Positions 18,151 to 26,615 of a stretch of 64,000 nt of DNA are shown piece after piece. The position numbers and the translations under genes are program-made. The notes beneath the pieces were generated by a model that saw only the letters and a list, made by a program, of their open reading frames with translations, was not told where the DNA came from and ran no database searches. Source of the stretch: Paenibacillus pasadenensis (GTDB lineage Bacteria > Bacillota > Bacilli > Paenibacillales > Paenibacillaceae); the NCBI RefSeq assembly GCF_023715725.1, contig NZ_JAMBOT010000006.1:281879-345878 (forward strand). Direction: 5' to 3'. Position 1 is the first letter of the stretch. Each line of letters starts with the position of its first letter.

Positions 18151-19201
18151 GCGACGGGTAATAATGCTTGTCGCTCCCGTCCTCTCCGATTGCGAATACC
18201 GAGTAGCCGAGGAAATGGCTGCGGCCGCGAAATACGTCCCGGTAAGCCTGGAACAGCCGCGCCTGCTCATCGCCGTCAAATATCGAGGAAGGAGAAGGAT
18301 TCCAGGGCTCCTTAGCCGCATACTGACGGGCGGGAAAGCCAAGCTCCGCGAAATAGTACGGTTTATCCCACCGCTCCGTCAGCTGCTCCAGCTCGCCTGC
18401 CACATCCTGCTCCCTGTCATAAACCTCCGTTCGGCCCAGAGCTGAGATCAACTCGCCAACCGTATTTTCAGGCCGTTCAGCCAGCTCAAAATACGCCGCA
18501 ACCGATATGAAATCAACCTCCGCCCACAACGGATTATCCCGTTTGCGCGTAAAATTTGCCCGGCTGGATTCATCCCAAACGGCGGTGTACCACCAGTTCG
18601 TTTTAAAGGTGATAAGGCCATCGTAATGGGTCCTTAGCCCCTTCAACAACTCCACCCACTGGCCGGATTCTCCCTCCAGATGCTCCAGATTGGAGCCTGC
18701 GACCAATGCTTCTACCGAGAGCGGCTCCGCCAGCTCGTCCACCAGCCTGCGCAGCACTTTTTCGTTCCAATTTCGGAAAAAAACGTCCTTATGCTGCGGA
18801 TTCCACTTCGTTTCCACCTCGCTGCCGTTGTTAATCCAAGGGTACGGCTCCAGCAGCACCCTCATTCCTTGTTGATGCAGCTTTGGAATCAGCTCACGCG
18901 CCTTGTCCAGGCTAGCGGGATCAAGCTCAAAATCACTGGCGGTCAGGTCTGGAATACGGACAGCTACCGGCACATTAACCGCATTCAGCGACAGCCGTTC
19001 GGCATCGGCGAGCACCTGCGGAATTTCGTAGTCGACGGACAGATTGCCTGAACGAACCGCTCCGCTTAGCAGCGGCTGCCTGACCTTGTCTCCCCCGCCA
19101 GCTCCTTCGTTTTTCCACCACCAGATAATAGCGCAGATGAGCAGAAGAACAGCGGCCGCAGCAAGTAAAACCGGTTTCTCTCCATGGATGCGGCGCGCCA
19201 T
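18119..19201 (-). CDS. GH113-like glycosidase, membrane-anchored
   Basis: A 360-aa extracellular protein with an N-terminal anchor (about 10-29). The rest reads as a TIM barrel of the GH113-like type: NAVNVPVAVRI near the first strand, a VEALVAGSNLEHLEG stretch with a probable acid/base Glu, WWYTAVWDE, and a PYYFAELGFPA stretch with a probable nucleophile Glu. The family contains mannan-active enzymes. As the last gene of the exopolysaccharide operon it may trim or release the polymer, comparable in role to the glycosidase YdaJ of the Bacillus operon. It starts 15 bases after the BcsB-like gene. Confidence 0.75.
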   Translation of the reverse strand: MARRIHGEKPVLLAAAAVLLLICAIIWWWKNEGAGGGDKVRQPLLSGAVRSGNLSVDYEIPQVLADAERLSLNAVNVPVAVRIPDLTASDFELDPASLDKARELIPKLHQQGMRVLLEPYPWINNGSEVETKWNPQHKDVFFRNWNEKVLRRLVDELAEPLSVEALVAGSNLEHLEGESGQWVELLKGLRTHYDGLITFKTNWWYTAVWDESSRANFTRKRDNPLWAEVDFISVAAYFELAERPENTVGELISALGRTEVYDREQDVAGELEQLTERWDKPYYFAELGFPARQYAAKEPWNPSPSSIFDGDEQARLFQAYRDVFRGRSHFLGYSVFAIGEDGSDKHYYPSQKSVEIIRSW

Positions 19202-19216
19202 TCGCCCCTCTCCCCT

Positions 19217-21385
19217 CTATCGTTTGCGGTACTTCCTCCAGAGAAGCACGATGCCAAGAATAAGCATAAGCAGCATCGTTCCGAACAGGATGGCGAACAC
19301 CTTCATTTGCCCCGAGCTAAGGTTGACTCTATCGCCGATTGTCGGGCTGTCATCCTCGGAAAAATAATGATGCAGCGCCTTTTCCCAGCGGTCGATCAGC
19401 GTTGCATTGCCAACCATCTCTACGCCGAAGCTGCGCTCCGTCACGTATTTTTCCGCCTGCAGCAAGCTTTCTGAGTCGGGAGCTGTTACCGCCAGTATGC
19501 CCGTTCCGTCGCCGGAAGGGGAGGAAATAAGCTGAACGGACGCCAGCTGGCTGGCGAACTCCGGCAGCAGTCTCCGCTTTTCGTTGCCGACAAAACGCTC
19601 GAAGTTTGCGTCAAATCCAAACCACAGCTCATGATTGATGGAGCGCAGCAGCTCGCTGTCCTTTGCCGTCCCCGCCACAATCAGATTGAACCCTTTCAAC
19701 TCTTCCGTTTCCCAAGATTTATCCGGCCGAACCTGCAGCGATGCGCTGTTGTCGGTCAAAAAAGAGCCGAGCCGGGCTGCCATGCGCGCCTGTAAGCTCA
19801 AGTCCACTCCGTTGACCTGCTCCGGCAAAATAAAAGCGGCTTCGTTCCAGCGGCCATTTTTGATAAACGGCCATGGATAATGCTCCAGCAGCATAGTGCG
19901 TTCATCCTCCGACGGAAGGCTGATCGTGGAATCCGGCTCAACATACGCCCAAGGTGTCTGCTCGCCGCCGCGCGCGCAATTGTAGTCGCTCATCTGCAAA
20001 TCGAACACTACGCTCATGGCCAAATAACCGGATTGCGCTGCCTGGCTCGGAATCGTCACTTCCCATACGTCCGCGTCCGCCGCCTCAGCGGTTAGCTTTT
20101 TGCTGCCGGCAGGAATTCCGTTTACGTACATAGTCGCGAGCGATTGGCTGAAATTCAGATTTTTGGCGTATTTCAGCTTAAAGCTTGCCTTGGCGCCGGG
20201 CAGCACCAGCTTATTCGACGGCAGCTTCAGGTCAAAGTTCGCCTGCTGTTGGAAAGGTCCCTGCACCTTAATGCCTTGAGGGCTGCCAAGCTGCTGGATC
20301 GTCCACCGCTCCCGCGACGCGTCAATAGCGGTACGGTTGACATTGGTGCCCAAAGGCAGCAGCGCCGTGCTGCCGACAAGCTGACTGGCGAGATCCGGGT
20401 TTTGCAGCAGCCGCGCGGCCGCATCAAGTGTGGTGTCATCACTGCCGCTCACAATTCCCATCAGCAGTCTGTCCGCTTGAAGCGGCGACAACGCCCGGTA
20501 CAACAACGGGCCTTCTTCCAGCCGGGAGAGCGCCTCCTGGGGAAGGGACGGCTTCAGCGCCTCGGGCATCGTGGAGGCCGGTCCGACGTAGATGAGATGA
20601 TCTTTGCGGTGATTGCCCGCCGCGATCTCGGAGTAAGTGCCCATATGCAGTCCGCTCAGCCCTTCCTCCGCCGTTACGCCAAGAGCGGCGGCCGTCTGCA
20701 GCGCGGCGGCGATCATGACCCGGGACGGATTGTCCGGCAGCACGATCGAGGTGCCTTTCCCGGTACGGTCACCGGCATCGGGTACAAACGGATAGGGGAA
20801 CTGGCGCAGCTCCAGCGTCGGCTTTTCGTTGGCATAGCTCACGTCGAGGTAGGACTGCTCACGGATAAGAACCCAATTTTCGTCCGTCCGCGCGTCTGCG
20901 CAAATTCCGACTTCACCTTCCGCATAGTTAAACGAAATCCTCACCTCGTTGCTTCCGGTAATGAGGTCATCTGCCTGAATAGCCAGATCCAGCGTTCCGC
21001 CGGACTCTTCGAAGCGGGATAGATCAATGGAATGAATCGGCTTGCCGTTCACCTCTACCGTCAGCGCCGCATCGCGGGACAGGCTGCTCACGCCAAATTC
21101 CAGGTGCAGCCGTCCTGAGCGCAGCTTCCAATGCTCGCTAAGGGTAAAAAAGGCCGATTGAGCGGCATACTGCCCCTGCAGCTTCACGTCGCCGCGGTAG
21201 GGAAGACGAATATTCCCTTCCCCGGACAGCAGCGCGCCGGTAGAGCCGGGTTTGCTCTGCTGCTGCACGGCAGGCGGAGACTCTTTCTGCTGCTTTACGG
21301 ATGACGCCGCTGCAGGCTGGGCAATTCCGGCCGCTGCAGCCGTAAGCAGCGACAGCGACAAGATGACGGATAACCAGTTTTTCAT
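19217..21385 (-). CDS. ydaN: BcsB-like cellulose-synthase accessory protein (YdaN-like)
   Basis: A 722-aa secreted, C-terminally anchored protein. It has a signal peptide (1-27), then two BcsB-type jelly-roll/flavodoxin-like modules: VKLQGQYAAQSAFFTLSEHW, LTVEVNGKPIHSIDL, and VRISFNYAEGEVGICADA are typical of BcsB carbohydrate-binding domains. A transmembrane helix (about 693-715) and a KYRKR tail end the protein. BcsB partners a membrane glycosyltransferase and guides the polymer outward. AGGAGGAATTT precedes the ATG. It lies 11 bases after the GT2 gene. The ydaN name is by analogy of family and gene order. Confidence 0.85.
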   Translation of the reverse strand: MKNWLSVILSLSLLTAAAAGIAQPAAASSVKQQKESPPAVQQQSKPGSTGALLSGEGNIRLPYRGDVKLQGQYAAQSAFFTLSEHWKLRSGRLHLEFGVSSLSRDAALTVEVNGKPIHSIDLSRFEESGGTLDLAIQADDLITGSNEVRISFNYAEGEVGICADARTDENWVLIREQSYLDVSYANEKPTLELRQFPYPFVPDAGDRTGKGTSIVLPDNPSRVMIAAALQTAAALGVTAEEGLSGLHMGTYSEIAAGNHRKDHLIYVGPASTMPEALKPSLPQEALSRLEEGPLLYRALSPLQADRLLMGIVSGSDDTTLDAAARLLQNPDLASQLVGSTALLPLGTNVNRTAIDASRERWTIQQLGSPQGIKVQGPFQQQANFDLKLPSNKLVLPGAKASFKLKYAKNLNFSQSLATMYVNGIPAGSKKLTAEAADADVWEVTIPSQAAQSGYLAMSVVFDLQMSDYNCARGGEQTPWAYVEPDSTISLPSEDERTMLLEHYPWPFIKNGRWNEAAFILPEQVNGVDLSLQARMAARLGSFLTDNSASLQVRPDKSWETEELKGFNLIVAGTAKDSELLRSINHELWFGFDANFERFVGNEKRRLLPEFASQLASVQLISSPSGDGTGILAVTAPDSESLLQAEKYVTERSFGVEMVGNATLIDRWEKALHHYFSEDDSPTIGDRVNLSSGQMKVFAILFGTMLLMLILGIVLLWRKYRKR

Positions 21386-21396
21386 AAATTCCTCCT

Positions 21397-22659
21397 TCAG
21401 AACCGTTCCGTCTTATACCATCTCGCCTCGCGGCGCAAAATGGCATCTCGGATAAATTGATAAAACCCGTTGACGGCAACGACAAGCCACATCTGGCAAT
21501 AGGTAAAGTACATAATGGCAACGTATCCGATATTGCGCGGACGGCTTTGCCCCTTCTCCATACTGAGCGCAATCGCCATTTCCAGTACGAACACGAGAAA
21601 GGCCATCATCCAGAGCAGCAGCGTATTGCCTGCAATTTTGTATTCGACAAGCCCCAGTATTCCAAGCAAAAATATGGCGTCGGACAGCAGCGCCGAGCTG
21701 AGGAACAAGAAATATACCGAGCAAAAATACAGCAGATCAAAGCGAATATGCTTCGACTCGCGGGTGAACAGCAGCTTGATGTTTTTGAGCAGCACATAGA
21801 TGTTGCCCTTTACCCAGCGGCTGCGCTGCTTGATCCAGACCGGAACCGTCTCCGGCTCCTGCTCCCAGGTTACCGACAGGGGCATGTATTGGATTTTGTA
21901 GCCGAAGCGGTAGATGCGAAAGCTGATTTCGGTATCCTCCGCAATTGCGCGGGTATCCCATCCTCCCATCCTTTCAATCAGGCTGCGCCGCACAACAAAG
22001 TTTGTGCCGGGTATCGTACACAGCCCGAATAACTGCCAGCGTCCTGCCTGCACCATCCATTGAAATCCGAGCGTTTCAATATTAATGAATCGGGTCAGCC
22101 AGTTTTTGCTCGTATTGCGTGTGCGGAACTTACCGATAACGGCTCCGAGGCGGTCGTTTCGAACAAGCGTATGCACCAGTATTTTAAGCGCGGAGCGTTC
22201 CGGCGTGTTATCAGCGTCGTAAACGGCTAGAATCTCACCTTTACTAATTGCGTAACCGTTGTTGAGCGCCCCGGACTTCCCCTTGCCGCCCGTCACCGCA
22301 TCCGTCGTCAGCACGCGCAAATTGATGTCAGGGCGGCTTTGCTGCAGCTCGGCCAAAATATCGCCGGTGGCGTCGCTGGAATTGTCGTTTATGACGATAA
22401 TCTCCAGCTTATCCGCCGGATAGTCGAGCGCCATCAGCGCACTGACGGTTTGCCCGATTACTTTTTCCTCGTTATGGGCGGGAATAAGCACGGAGACGGA
22501 CGGATATTCGTCCAGCGGCTCATCCACACGCATTTGAAGTGTTTTTAAGTAATACCGGTAACCTCCCGCAGTAAGCACGATATTGATCAGCAGCATTATC
22601 CAGATGCAAATCATGCAGTACAAAAATAAATAATCAACAACTCCGAGCTGCTGCTCCAT
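21397..22659 (-). CDS. ydaM: Processive GT2 polysaccharide synthase (YdaM-like)
   Basis: A 420-aa membrane glycosyltransferase of the cellulose synthase/PgaC class. One N-terminal helix (8-30) precedes the GT2 domain, with VLIPAHNEE, NDNSSD, YDAD (147-150), AEDTE (240-244) and QRSRW (278-282), the D,D,D,QxxRW set for processive transfer. Three or four C-terminal helices form the translocation channel. No PilZ domain is present, so c-di-GMP control must come from another subunit, presumably the degenerate GGDEF protein. GAGGTGAATGG precedes the ATG and only 4 bases separate it from the upstream gene. Confidence 0.9.
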   Translation of the reverse strand: MEQQLGVVDYLFLYCMICIWIMLLINIVLTAGGYRYYLKTLQMRVDEPLDEYPSVSVLIPAHNEEKVIGQTVSALMALDYPADKLEIIVINDNSSDATGDILAELQQSRPDINLRVLTTDAVTGGKGKSGALNNGYAISKGEILAVYDADNTPERSALKILVHTLVRNDRLGAVIGKFRTRNTSKNWLTRFINIETLGFQWMVQAGRWQLFGLCTIPGTNFVVRRSLIERMGGWDTRAIAEDTEISFRIYRFGYKIQYMPLSVTWEQEPETVPVWIKQRSRWVKGNIYVLLKNIKLLFTRESKHIRFDLLYFCSVYFLFLSSALLSDAIFLLGILGLVEYKIAGNTLLLWMMAFLVFVLEMAIALSMEKGQSRPRNIGYVAIMYFTYCQMWLVVAVNGFYQFIRDAILRREARWYKTERF

Positions 22660-22663
22660 CCAT

Positions 22664-24082
22664 TCACCTCAAATGTTTTCTGCGGTTGATCTGACGGCCG
22701 ACGACAAATGCTGCGACGAAAAACCCGACGACCAGCACCGAAACGACAAACAGCACCGACATCGTCATTTTAATTCCCTTGTTGACCGTAGACAGCTGAT
22801 CTCCTGCCGTTTCCGGCGGCAGACTGGACGTATCCGGAGGCGGTTCGGGCGGCTGCCATACGGCAGGAACGCCGTCCAGGGTGAGCACGCCTTGGCGCCG
22901 CACAAGCTGCCGGTCGTTCCAATGCAAAAAGCTGTCTGTCAGAGCCGGATCGGCATACGCGGAGCCTGAACGCAGCTTATCATTCAGAAGATTCCGAAAG
23001 CTTTCTTCCGGCATGGACGCAGACAGAGCCAGCACGGCTGGAGAAGCATCCGGCAGCAAGCCATGACCGCGTTGCTCCGCTTGGTCCTCAAACGGAACAT
23101 ACGTCCCTTCCCAGCCGCTCCCGGACTCGTTATCCCGCGTGTAGCCCTGCCATTCCGACTGCTCCACGAACAAGCTTCCATGCCGGAGCACCTTTTCCCA
23201 CTCCCGATCGAACATCAGATCAGGCGGTCCGGAAAAACCGGCCGGATAAATGCCTTGCTGCACATAGGCAAGCCATGCCTGCCCGCTTAGCTGCTCCGGC
23301 TCGTCGCTGTTCGTTGCCCCGGTTACCTCATAGCCAGCACGGAACGACTCCCACTCATCCGGCGGCGTCCAGCCGCCGAGTGTGCCGAGCAGCGCCAAGC
23401 CCCCGTATTCCTGCAGCTTGCGCACCGCATCGTAATACCGCTGCATCGATTCCGTCTCCGTGTTAATAAAAATCGGCCGCAGCTCCATCCAGAACGGAAT
23501 GCCTCGTTCATGCAGCCATTTTCCTTTGCTCATCAGCTCATCCATATCCAAAAACGGATTCACATCCGTCAGCATGAAAAATTCCGGCGAGGACTTTCCG
23601 TTCTCGTCGAGCGCAGCAGCCAGCTGTGCCTCCGCTGCAGCAAATCCTTGCTCCGTGGTAAGCGCCAGCAGCTGGCGGCCGCTGCCCGGCAGCGAAGACG
23701 GAAGGCTTTTCAAAAACTCCTCCCCGGCTCCGCCAGCCGCTACGATCAGCTCGGCATCCCGCAGCTGCCCCTCCGTAAAATCGCCGCCGCGCACGAGGCT
23801 GACTTTCGAATGGGTCCCGCGCAGCATGCGGTACAGCTCCGTCAGCCGTTCTCTTCCTTCCTGAGTGAGCCATTCCCGGCCGTAAACGAGCAACGCCTCA
23901 TCCGAGCGTGAACTCGGTGCAGCCGCCTGCTGTTGTTGAGCTCCGGAAGCTGGCAGCGGCGATTGGCTCGGCTTGACGACAGAGTAACCGAAGACCGGGG
24001 ATGCGCCAGCCAGCATCATCCCAACAACGACACCGATTCCGCTCGTCCTAGCCCATCTTTTCCATTTGGACAATCTAAACAT
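22664..24082 (-). CDS. ydaL: DUF2334 / polysaccharide-deacetylase-like membrane protein (YdaL-like)
   Basis: A 472-aa protein with an N-terminal signal/anchor (about 11-33), an extracellular region and a C-terminal helix (about 440-462) with a basic tail. The stretch TDVNPFLDMDELMSKGKWLH followed by GIPFWMELRPIFIN matches the beta-barrel core of DUF2334, a deacetylase-like family. The family's metal ligands are not obvious, so activity is uncertain. The open frame runs 97 codons further upstream through the neighbouring gene, but those codons are the shadow of that gene; the ATG at 24082 overlaps its stop by 8 bases. The position matches Bacillus ydaL. Confidence 0.75.
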   Translation of the reverse strand: MFRLSKWKRWARTSGIGVVVGMMLAGASPVFGYSVVKPSQSPLPASGAQQQQAAAPSSRSDEALLVYGREWLTQEGRERLTELYRMLRGTHSKVSLVRGGDFTEGQLRDAELIVAAGGAGEEFLKSLPSSLPGSGRQLLALTTEQGFAAAEAQLAAALDENGKSSPEFFMLTDVNPFLDMDELMSKGKWLHERGIPFWMELRPIFINTETESMQRYYDAVRKLQEYGGLALLGTLGGWTPPDEWESFRAGYEVTGATNSDEPEQLSGQAWLAYVQQGIYPAGFSGPPDLMFDREWEKVLRHGSLFVEQSEWQGYTRDNESGSGWEGTYVPFEDQAEQRGHGLLPDASPAVLALSASMPEESFRNLLNDKLRSGSAYADPALTDSFLHWNDRQLVRRQGVLTLDGVPAVWQPPEPPPDTSSLPPETAGDQLSTVNKGIKMTMSVLFVVSVLVVGFFVAAFVVGRQINRRKHLR

Positions 24083-24917
24083 CAAACTCCATATCCTTCT
24101 GTGCCGCGCGACGCAGCGCAAGCGGATCCTGATTTTCCTCCGCAGTAAACACAGCGATGCCGATTCGCAGCTCAATCCGGACCGTAACCGCCTTGGCCGC
24201 TCTTTGCAAATCATACGCATGGATGTTTTCCTTGATCCGGTGTTTGACAACCTGGGCTCCGTCCGGATTGCCAAGCAGCAGCAGCGCAAAGGTGCGCCCG
24301 TCTTCCAAAATATAACCGGAATCCTCGTTCCGCGTGCTGTCGCCGAGCCTCCGCCCAATCCAGGCCACGACATCCTTCATCGCTTCGCTGCCGACGATGC
24401 TGCGGATGTCGTCGTAGTATTCCAAGCGAACAAGCATGACCGAAAGCGGCAGCTCATACCGTTTTGACAGGCTGATGTACTGGCCAAGCACCGCATAAAA
24501 GACGCGCGCATTTTCCATCCCCGTATTTTCATCTATCGTTACATACTCGGAATACCGCTCTCTCATGCGCAGATTCTCTTTTTGAATAGAGCGGATCAAA
24601 TTGCCGATAACCGCCGTCAGAAGCGCAACAAGAGGCAGCAGCACAAGCCAGTAATAAACATGCGACTCTATGCCTCTTCCGAGCATGACGCTGCCGTACA
24701 TGATGTAGCTGCCATAGAAGAATATGCATAGCGCCGCTGCCGACAGCGCAATCATCATTCCGCTTAAATAAGAAAGGACCGCGATCGCGAACATGGCGCT
24801 CAGCAGGAGTGTATTTTCCAAATAGCTGTCCTTGGGGAGCAAAACAAACCAGTTCACCATTCCGTAGGTCAGGACGGCAAGGACGATGATCCAGATGTCG
24901 AGCTTTTTCGCTTCCAT
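24075..24917 (-). CDS. ydaK: Membrane-bound degenerate GGDEF c-di-GMP receptor (YdaK-like)
   Basis: A 280-aa protein with four hydrophobic helices (about 8-106), a short coiled region and a C-terminal GGDEF-fold domain. The catalytic GG(D/E)EF is replaced by EDGRTF at 205-210, so it should not make c-di-GMP. The inhibitory-site motif RxxD is retained as RNED at 196-199, so it can plausibly still bind it. This is the arrangement of Bacillus YdaK. AGGGGA precedes the ATG at 24917; the longer frame start at 24941 lacks such a site. It overlaps the WsfD-like gene by 49 bases and the YdaL-like gene by 8. Confidence 0.85.
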   Translation of the reverse strand: MEAKKLDIWIIVLAVLTYGMVNWFVLLPKDSYLENTLLLSAMFAIAVLSYLSGMMIALSAAALCIFFYGSYIMYGSVMLGRGIESHVYYWLVLLPLVALLTAVIGNLIRSIQKENLRMRERYSEYVTIDENTGMENARVFYAVLGQYISLSKRYELPLSVMLVRLEYYDDIRSIVGSEAMKDVVAWIGRRLGDSTRNEDSGYILEDGRTFALLLLGNPDGAQVVKHRIKENIHAYDLQRAAKAVTVRIELRIGIAVFTAEENQDPLALRRAAQKDMEFDV

Positions 24918-26398
24918 TTCATTTCCCCTGCCTTTTTCCAACGTGATTGGAGCCTCAACTGAAGCTTATACAGAGCGAATACGACTATAATGCCAAACAT
25001 GAGATCGAAACAGACATCATAGAGAAAAAGATGTTTGGCCAGGTCAGCATCGCCAGCGCCTAGAAACGAAACGCCCAGCTGCGACAGGCCGATCAGTCCG
25101 GGCAGCGCCAGCGCCTCCAGCCGGAACCGGTCCGCCTTTCGCCCCCGCCGCCATGCTACCGCATAAAAATAGGCTAAACCGCCGTAAAAAATGGCGTAAA
25201 AAAGCACGATAAAGCGGAAGCTCCCGGGGAACAGGTACGGCTTGACGCTGCTCCAGACTGAAAAATAATCCGTTTGGGCGCCCGGCTCCATTCCCGCGCT
25301 CTTTTCAAAGTTGCCCATTGCCTCCGGCCGAATGTAGTAGGCATGGCTCGCCGCCTGATTGAGCTTATCCAGCGCCCGGTCGGCATGGAGCAGATAATAG
25401 CGGGCAATGGACAAGTACCCGAATTGCGAGTAGAACTCCTGCTGCATCATCTCCGACTCCACCGGCTCCAGCTTATATTTGTCATAATAGGTCGTGCCGG
25501 CGAGCACGGAGAATTTCGGGTCCAGCCCCAGCTCCTCCAAATCCCGTTCCGGATTCAGCGAATTTTGCAGGATGCCGCGTGTGACGGCATGGTATTGGTT
25601 GATATGTTTAATATCATCCGTCATCAGCAAGTAGGTTAAAACGCTGACGAGCAAAATGACAACCGAACCGGCAAGCGCCAAACGGCGCATGCGAACGGCG
25701 CCGTACAAAAATGACAGACGGACGCCTAGCAGCGCCAGCAAAATGCCTGCCGGCGCATTTTGCTGCTTCGCTGCTGCGAACAGCGATGCAGCTGCGACCC
25801 ATCCGAGCAGCCAGCCGGCAGATTCTTTGTCCAGCTCCGGCAGGCGCATCATCAGCGCCATCGTGAGCAGCAGCGCCACAAAGGACGCGGGCTCTCCGTA
25901 GAAAGAATTGAAATAAGCGGTATAACCCGTGTCCGCAAAAATAAAAATGGCCAGAGCAGCTGCAACGCACGCCGTAATAGCCGGCAGCCGTTCCGCAGCT
26001 TGCCGCACCGTAAGATAAATCGCCCCCAGAAACAGCAGCATGTACATAACGGCTAGAAAGCGCAGATCAAACACGTTGTCGCCTGTAAACAAAAAATCGA
26101 GCCCGATCGCGCCGCGGATGAACAGGGACAAAGAGGAGATAAAAGTCGTGCCGGCGTCATACGGATATTCCCGAATGCCATACTCCCGATTGAAGTAATT
26201 AAAATGACGATCCTCATACGTATTGTTCAGATCATATAGGCCCGGATTATAGATTTCCCGATAAAAATCGCCGTTGTCGCCCATGCCAATGTAGGGCTTG
26301 ACAAACAAAGCCCCGATAATAACAAGCGCGGCCGCTATAACCGCCACAGCAGCAATTGCGGATGGGTGAATTACACTTCGTTTAAGTTGGCCTTGCAA
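24869..26398 (-). CDS. WsfD-like membrane glycosyltransferase family protein
   Basis: A roughly 509-aa polytopic membrane protein with about ten helices. After the first helix a luminal-type loop contains IGMGDNGDFYREIYNPGLYD, and IFADTGYTAYFNSFYGEPASF follows; these are characteristic of the hexose transferase WsfD group of GT-C-like proteins in Gram-positive glycan loci. The start is uncertain: no ribosome site precedes ATG 26416 or TTG 26455, whereas GGAGG lies about eight bases before TTG 26398, chosen here. It opens the exopolysaccharide operon and overlaps the YdaK-like gene by 49 bases. It has no counterpart in the Bacillus yda operon as I know it. Confidence 0.72.
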   Translation of the reverse strand: MQGQLKRSVIHPSAIAAVAVIAAALVIIGALFVKPYIGMGDNGDFYREIYNPGLYDLNNTYEDRHFNYFNREYGIREYPYDAGTTFISSLSLFIRGAIGLDFLFTGDNVFDLRFLAVMYMLLFLGAIYLTVRQAAERLPAITACVAAALAIFIFADTGYTAYFNSFYGEPASFVALLLTMALMMRLPELDKESAGWLLGWVAAASLFAAAKQQNAPAGILLALLGVRLSFLYGAVRMRRLALAGSVVILLVSVLTYLLMTDDIKHINQYHAVTRGILQNSLNPERDLEELGLDPKFSVLAGTTYYDKYKLEPVESEMMQQEFYSQFGYLSIARYYLLHADRALDKLNQAASHAYYIRPEAMGNFEKSAGMEPGAQTDYFSVWSSVKPYLFPGSFRFIVLFYAIFYGGLAYFYAVAWRRGRKADRFRLEALALPGLIGLSQLGVSFLGAGDADLAKHLFLYDVCFDLMFGIIVVFALYKLQLRLQSRWKKAGEMKWKRKSSTSGSSSLPS

Positions 26399-26500
26399 AC
26401 CCGCGCCTCCAGACATGATTAAATTGCGTCGAACTGTCACTACATTCGTACCCAATATTAACGCATCATTATCATATGTGGATCAATTAAAACATAAAAC

Positions 26501-26527
26501 AGGTCTTTCGCACATGGCAAAAGACCT
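26501..26527. promoter_or_regulatory. Hairpin in the divergent exopolysaccharide/COG0523 region
   Basis: Arms AGGTCTTT and AAAGACCT with an 11-base loop. On the minus strand it is followed by GTTTTATGTTTT, terminator-like. If the operon promoter lies between 26528 and 26600, this would be an attenuator in the exopolysaccharide leader; otherwise it is a simple insulator. Confidence 0.45.
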
Positions 26528-26615
26528 TATTTCCAACATGTACATGCCCGGCTGGTACTACGTGTTCTGATCTTCCCATATATCCCTTAAATAGGACTAG
26601 GAGGTGTATGGAACT

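Noticed and set aside
24075..24917. Active diguanylate cyclase
   Set aside because: The GG(D/E)EF motif is replaced by EDGRTF, so catalysis is not expected.
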